Source: Grimontia celer
GTDB lineage: Bacteria; Pseudomonadota; Gammaproteobacteria; Enterobacterales; Vibrionaceae
Length of the DNA: 64,000 nt
Assembly (NCBI RefSeq): GCF_900055185.1
Contig: NZ_FIZX01000002.1
Location: 1,740,586-1,804,585, forward strand
Direction: 5' to 3'
Shown here: positions 61,446 through 64,000 of the stretch, one piece after another
Layout: every line of letters begins with the position of its first letter
Numbering within the stretch: position 1 is the first letter of the stretch
The notes under the pieces: model-generated
What the model saw: only the letters and a program-made list of their open reading frames with translations
Told to the model about the DNA's origin: nothing
The model's database searches: none
Program-made: the position numbers and the translations under genes

Positions 61446-63560
61446 ATGAAGTCCATTAAGCTTAAGATCAGTACTTTTACTGGTGTTGCCACCTTAGCCG
61501 CAATCAGTGCGATGACGGCTTTTTCACTCTACTCCTCAACCCAACTGCAAACTCAGTCAAACCATCGAAACCAGACGTTATTACTGGAGATGTTTAACAA
61601 CGGCTTGCAGGCGGAATTAAGCTCTGCCGCTGAAATGATCGCCGGAGAGTTGTCAGACAGCTTCCTGCAAACCTCTTTGATGGCAGAAAACTTCTCCCGC
61701 CAGCAAAAAGCGAGTGATCAGGACACCCGAGATAACTTACGCGCCACCTTAAACCACCAATTGAAGGGGCTGCTGGAGAGCAACCCAAATGCTCTCGGTG
61801 TCTTCACCGCATGGGAGCCGAATGCCCTCGATAGCATGGATAACCTCTATGCAGGACAAACCGGTCACGATGGAAGCGGCCGCTTCATTCCTTATTGGAA
61901 CCGTGATGCTGCAGGTCGTTTCCAACTGGAACCACTGGCAGGCTATGCGGATGAAACCCGCACGGAAGGCGGCGCGCGTGTGGGTGAATACTATCTATGT
62001 TCCCGCGACAGTCGCCGAAACTGTCTGCTCGACCCTTATGTCTATCCCGTTAACGGCCAGAACGTGCTGCTGACCTCTGTCGTCTCACCCATTCTGGTCA
62101 ACGGCAGATTTGCCGGCATAACAGGTCTGGATATCTCTTTGGCAGAGCTTTCGCACGTTGCGGAGTCTTTAAGCCAACGCCTTTACCAAGGTCAAAGCCA
62201 CGTGATGCTGGTAACCGATCGCGGAACGATTGCCGCAGACAGCAACGACCGCGCACTGGGCGATTCTGTCAAATCGCTCGGCGGAGATGCTAACCAATGG
62301 GCAAACCGTTTAGGTCGTGACGGCTATCACAGCTTTACCAGTGCTGATGATCAACGCATCACGGCCATGATCCCTGTCAGAGCCAATTCCGACATCGCGC
62401 CCTGGACCTTAGTCGTCACACTGGACAAGGCGCTGGTGCTGAAAAACGTTATCGCACTGCAGCAGCAAGCACGGGAAGATCAGCGCGAACAAACCCTGAT
62501 TTCGCTACTAATGGGTGTGGTCGTCTTGCTGGCAAATATTGCCCTGATTTGGGTAATTGCAGGCCGCATTGCTGCCCCGATCCGCAGTACGTCTGAATTT
62601 ATGCTTCAAGTCGCTGATGGTGATTTTACCCGCCGATTAAGCAGCGAAGCAGACGCCCCGGATGAAACCGGTGAGCTGGCGCGTGCTTGTAACACCTTCC
62701 TTGACCAGACTCAGGCGGTGATCAAGCAAGTGACTGCGACCAGCCATACGGTGTCTGACAACGCTGTTCAGTCTTCTGCGGTTTCCCAGCAAACATTGGA
62801 AGGTGTCAGTCGCCAAATGCAGATGGTGAACCAGGTCGCTACCGCAGCAACCGAGATGAGTACCACGGCGCAAACAGTGGCACAACATGCAGAAAGTGCC
62901 GCTACTGCCGCGACAACCACACAACACGCCGCCGCTCGCGGTCAGCAAATGCTGAACGAGGTACAACAGGCGATCGAAAAGCTGGAAAGCGAAGTGTCGG
63001 AAGCGTCTAACGTGATCACCCGCCTTGGTGAAAACAGCCAGAACGTGCATGGCATTATCGATGTCATCAAAGGCATTGCAGACCAAACCAATCTGTTGGC
63101 ACTGAACGCGGCGATTGAAGCTGCTCGCGCCGGCGAATACGGCCGTGGTTTTGCCGTGGTGGCTGACGAAGTACGTTCTCTGTCACTACGCACCCAGTCT
63201 TCTACCCAACAAATCTACGATTTGATTAACCAGTTGCAGGTTGATGCTGAAAGTGCGGTTGAAGTGATGGATGCAGGTAGTCAGAGTGCGCAGGCCTGCG
63301 TCGAACTGGCAAATAATGCGGCTGCGCAGCTCACTCAGATGACAGACGAGGTGGACAACATTTCGATGCTAAATACAGAAGTGGCAAGCATTGCCATGCA
63401 GCAAAGCATGGTGTCAGAGCAAGTCAGTCAGGATCTGGTAGAGATCAGCCAGGTAGTGACCGAACTTTCCAGCGCGGCAGGCCAATCACAGAGCAGCAGC
63501 CAGCAGCTGAAAGAAACCGCGGAATCTCTGGATAAAATGGTCAGCCATTTCACGGTCTAG
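61446..63560 (+). CDS. Methyl-accepting chemotaxis protein (double-Cache sensor)
   Basis: A 704-aa chemoreceptor: first membrane helix about 12-30, periplasmic dCache-type domain about 40-345 with [14 protein letters not shown] and the Cache pattern [17 protein letters not shown], second helix about 351-373, HAMP about 374-428, and the methylation/signalling domain to the end. The CheA/CheW hairpin tip [20 protein letters not shown] is intact. Cache domains of this type bind amino acids or other small ligands; the ligand is not known. After its TAG stop the frame continues into an alkylsulfatase-like remnant. Confidence 0.94.
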   Translation: MKSIKLKISTFTGVATLAAISAMTAFSLYSSTQLQTQSNHRNQTLLLEMFNNGLQAELSSAAEMIAGELSDSFLQTSLMAENFSRQQKASDQDTRDNLRATLNHQLKGLLESNPNALGVFTAWEPNALDSMDNLYAGQTGHDGSGRFIPYWNRDAAGRFQLEPLAGYADETRTEGGARVGEYYLCSRDSRRNCLLDPYVYPVNGQNVLLTSVVSPILVNGRFAGITGLDISLAELSHVAESLSQRLYQGQSHVMLVTDRGTIAADSNDRALGDSVKSLGGDANQWANRLGRDGYHSFTSADDQRITAMIPVRANSDIAPWTLVVTLDKALVLKNVIALQQQAREDQREQTLISLLMGVVVLLANIALIWVIAGRIAAPIRSTSEFMLQVADGDFTRRLSSEADAPDETGELARACNTFLDQTQAVIKQVTATSHTVSDNAVQSSAVSQQTLEGVSRQMQMVNQVATAATEMSTTAQTVAQHAESAATAATTTQHAAARGQQMLNEVQQAIEKLESEVSEASNVITRLGENSQNVHGIIDVIKGIADQTNLLALNAAIEAARAGEYGRGFAVVADEVRSLSLRTQSSTQQIYDLINQLQVDAESAVEVMDAGSQSAQACVELANNAAAQLTQMTDEVDNISMLNTEVASIAMQQSMVSEQVSQDLVEISQVVTELSSAAGQSQSSSQQLKETAESLDKMVSHFTV

Positions 63561-63701
63561 TCTCGGCTTAACAAAGTGGTGATGGGCAAAACCTCTATCT
63601 CCAAAATGGTAGGTCAAGGTAAAGCGCTGACCGACATCGCGGTAATGCTGGATAACTTCGAATTCTGGTTCAATATTATCGAGCCAAAAGTTCAGAAGTG
63701 A
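63561..63701 (+). pseudogene. C-terminal remnant of an alkyl/aryl-sulfatase gene
   Basis: Directly after the chemoreceptor stop, in the same frame, a 46-codon stretch reads LNKVVMGKTSISKMV and then LDNFEFWFNIIEP, ending at TGA. The pattern of a GKTS-x-SKMV helix followed by LDxFxFWFNIxxP is that of the extreme C-terminus (SCP2-like domain) of linear alkylsulfatases. No other part of such a gene is present, so it is a stub. It has its own downstream terminator. Whether the MGKTS Met is translated is doubtful. Confidence 0.5.
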
Positions 63702-63718
63702 TCTTCACACACTAAAAT

Positions 63719-63748
63719 GCAAAAGAGCCTCAATTGAGGCTCTTTTTT
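63719..63748 (+). terminator. Intrinsic terminator
   Basis: AAAAGAGCCTCAATTGAGGCTCTTTT, a long palindrome followed by T-run, presumably the original terminator of the lost sulfatase gene, now ending the chemoreceptor transcript. Confidence 0.88.
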
Positions 63749-64000
63749 ATTGAAATTCGCAATCTAATTGGCGGTTTGTTCAGGCTTGGTTGTGTCCAAA
63801 AGCTTTTTAGAACCAATGTGATGTGGATGTAGTTACCGCTTCACTAATATCCACATATTCTAGGTCAAGACTCGCGAGGAACAGACCTGAGATTTAACGC
63901 GAAGGAATTGAACGTACAAGCGTGAATTTCGCCACGAAGGCAAATAACAGTATTGTGTCCAGTCGCACGCATTTAGAAGCGGACTCAATGCGCAAAACTA
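63749..64000. other. Window end without recognised feature
   Basis: About 250 bp with no good open frame or signal recognised. Confidence 0.4.

Noticed and set aside
1-64000. CRISPR arrays, tRNA or rRNA genes, prophage or integron features
   Set aside because: No regularly spaced repeats, cloverleaf-like sequences, integrases or phage genes were recognised by eye; a dedicated scan would be decisive.

Overview
The window looks like chromosomal DNA of a marine gammaproteobacterium of the family Vibrionaceae, perhaps close to Grimontia, Enterovibrio or Photobacterium. The family call rests on the ectC-ask ectoine genes, a TonB2-type (TtpC/ExbB/ExbD/TonB) operon, a glutaredoxin 2, a VF530-like protein, DUF2750 and DUF3081 proteins, a second EF-G and a vibriolysin-like protease. 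The genus is a guess. I saw no rRNA, tRNA, phage, integron, CRISPR array or complete insertion sequence.

Layout. 1-3 kb: 3' part of an ectoine operon (ectB truncated by the window edge, ectC, aspartokinase). 3.6-5.9 kb: secreted M4 protease with two PKD and two chitin-binding modules. 6-13 kb: short unlinked housekeeping and accessory genes (3-hydroxyisobutyrate-dehydrogenase-like reductase and divergent MocR regulator, DUF2750, MOSC, di-heme peroxidase, glutaredoxin 2, a 49-aa protein, an MFS exporter). 13.3-14.1 kb: small RTX protein, followed by a probable unannotated small RNA on the minus strand. 14.5-18.2 kb: a ROK regulator, a GH20 hexosaminidase and an AAC(3)-fold acetyltransferase, apparently an amino-sugar locus. 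20-25.5 kb: a six-gene TonB energy-transduction operon, preceded by a degenerate receiver-domain gene with a Fur box just upstream. 27.5-30.8 kb: RidA and D-aminoacylase divergent from a D-amino-acid deaminase-like gene. 31-33 kb: a sulfite-dehydrogenase-like molybdoenzyme with its cytochrome. 33.2-33.6 kb: a ribbon-helix-helix-like protein and a 29-residue lysine-rich peptide. 33.7-37.6 kb: a MauG-like lipoprotein divergent from a BaeSR-like two-component system. 37.56-37.83 kb: a MITE-like element with nested palindromes, related to a decayed copy at 27.5 kb.

38-42 kb holds DUF302, the second EF-G, an acyltransferase and DUF3081. 42.7-51 kb is a coherent catabolic island: a peptide-type ABC transporter with a fused permease-ATPase, a GntR/FadR regulator, and divergently a DUF1028 protein and an M20 amidohydrolase. 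A cluster of three palindromes lies in the shared promoter region. 51-57 kb carries a LysR regulator with a divergent metallo-beta-lactamase-fold protein, DUF924, an FMN-dependent glutamate-synthase-like protein and a DMT exporter. 57-61 kb is a four-gene envelope operon of unknown function (two small membrane proteins, a secreted protein and a duplicated-domain OmpA protein). The window ends with a chemoreceptor, followed in the same frame by what looks like the C-terminal stub of a lost alkylsulfatase gene.

The best candidates for something undescribed are the minus-strand RNA at 14.15-14.33 kb, the pseudo-receiver at the head of the Fur-boxed TonB operon, the 57-61 kb envelope operon, the ROK/GH20/AAC(3) locus and the lysine-rich micropeptide. 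All identifications come from reading motifs; no database search was possible.
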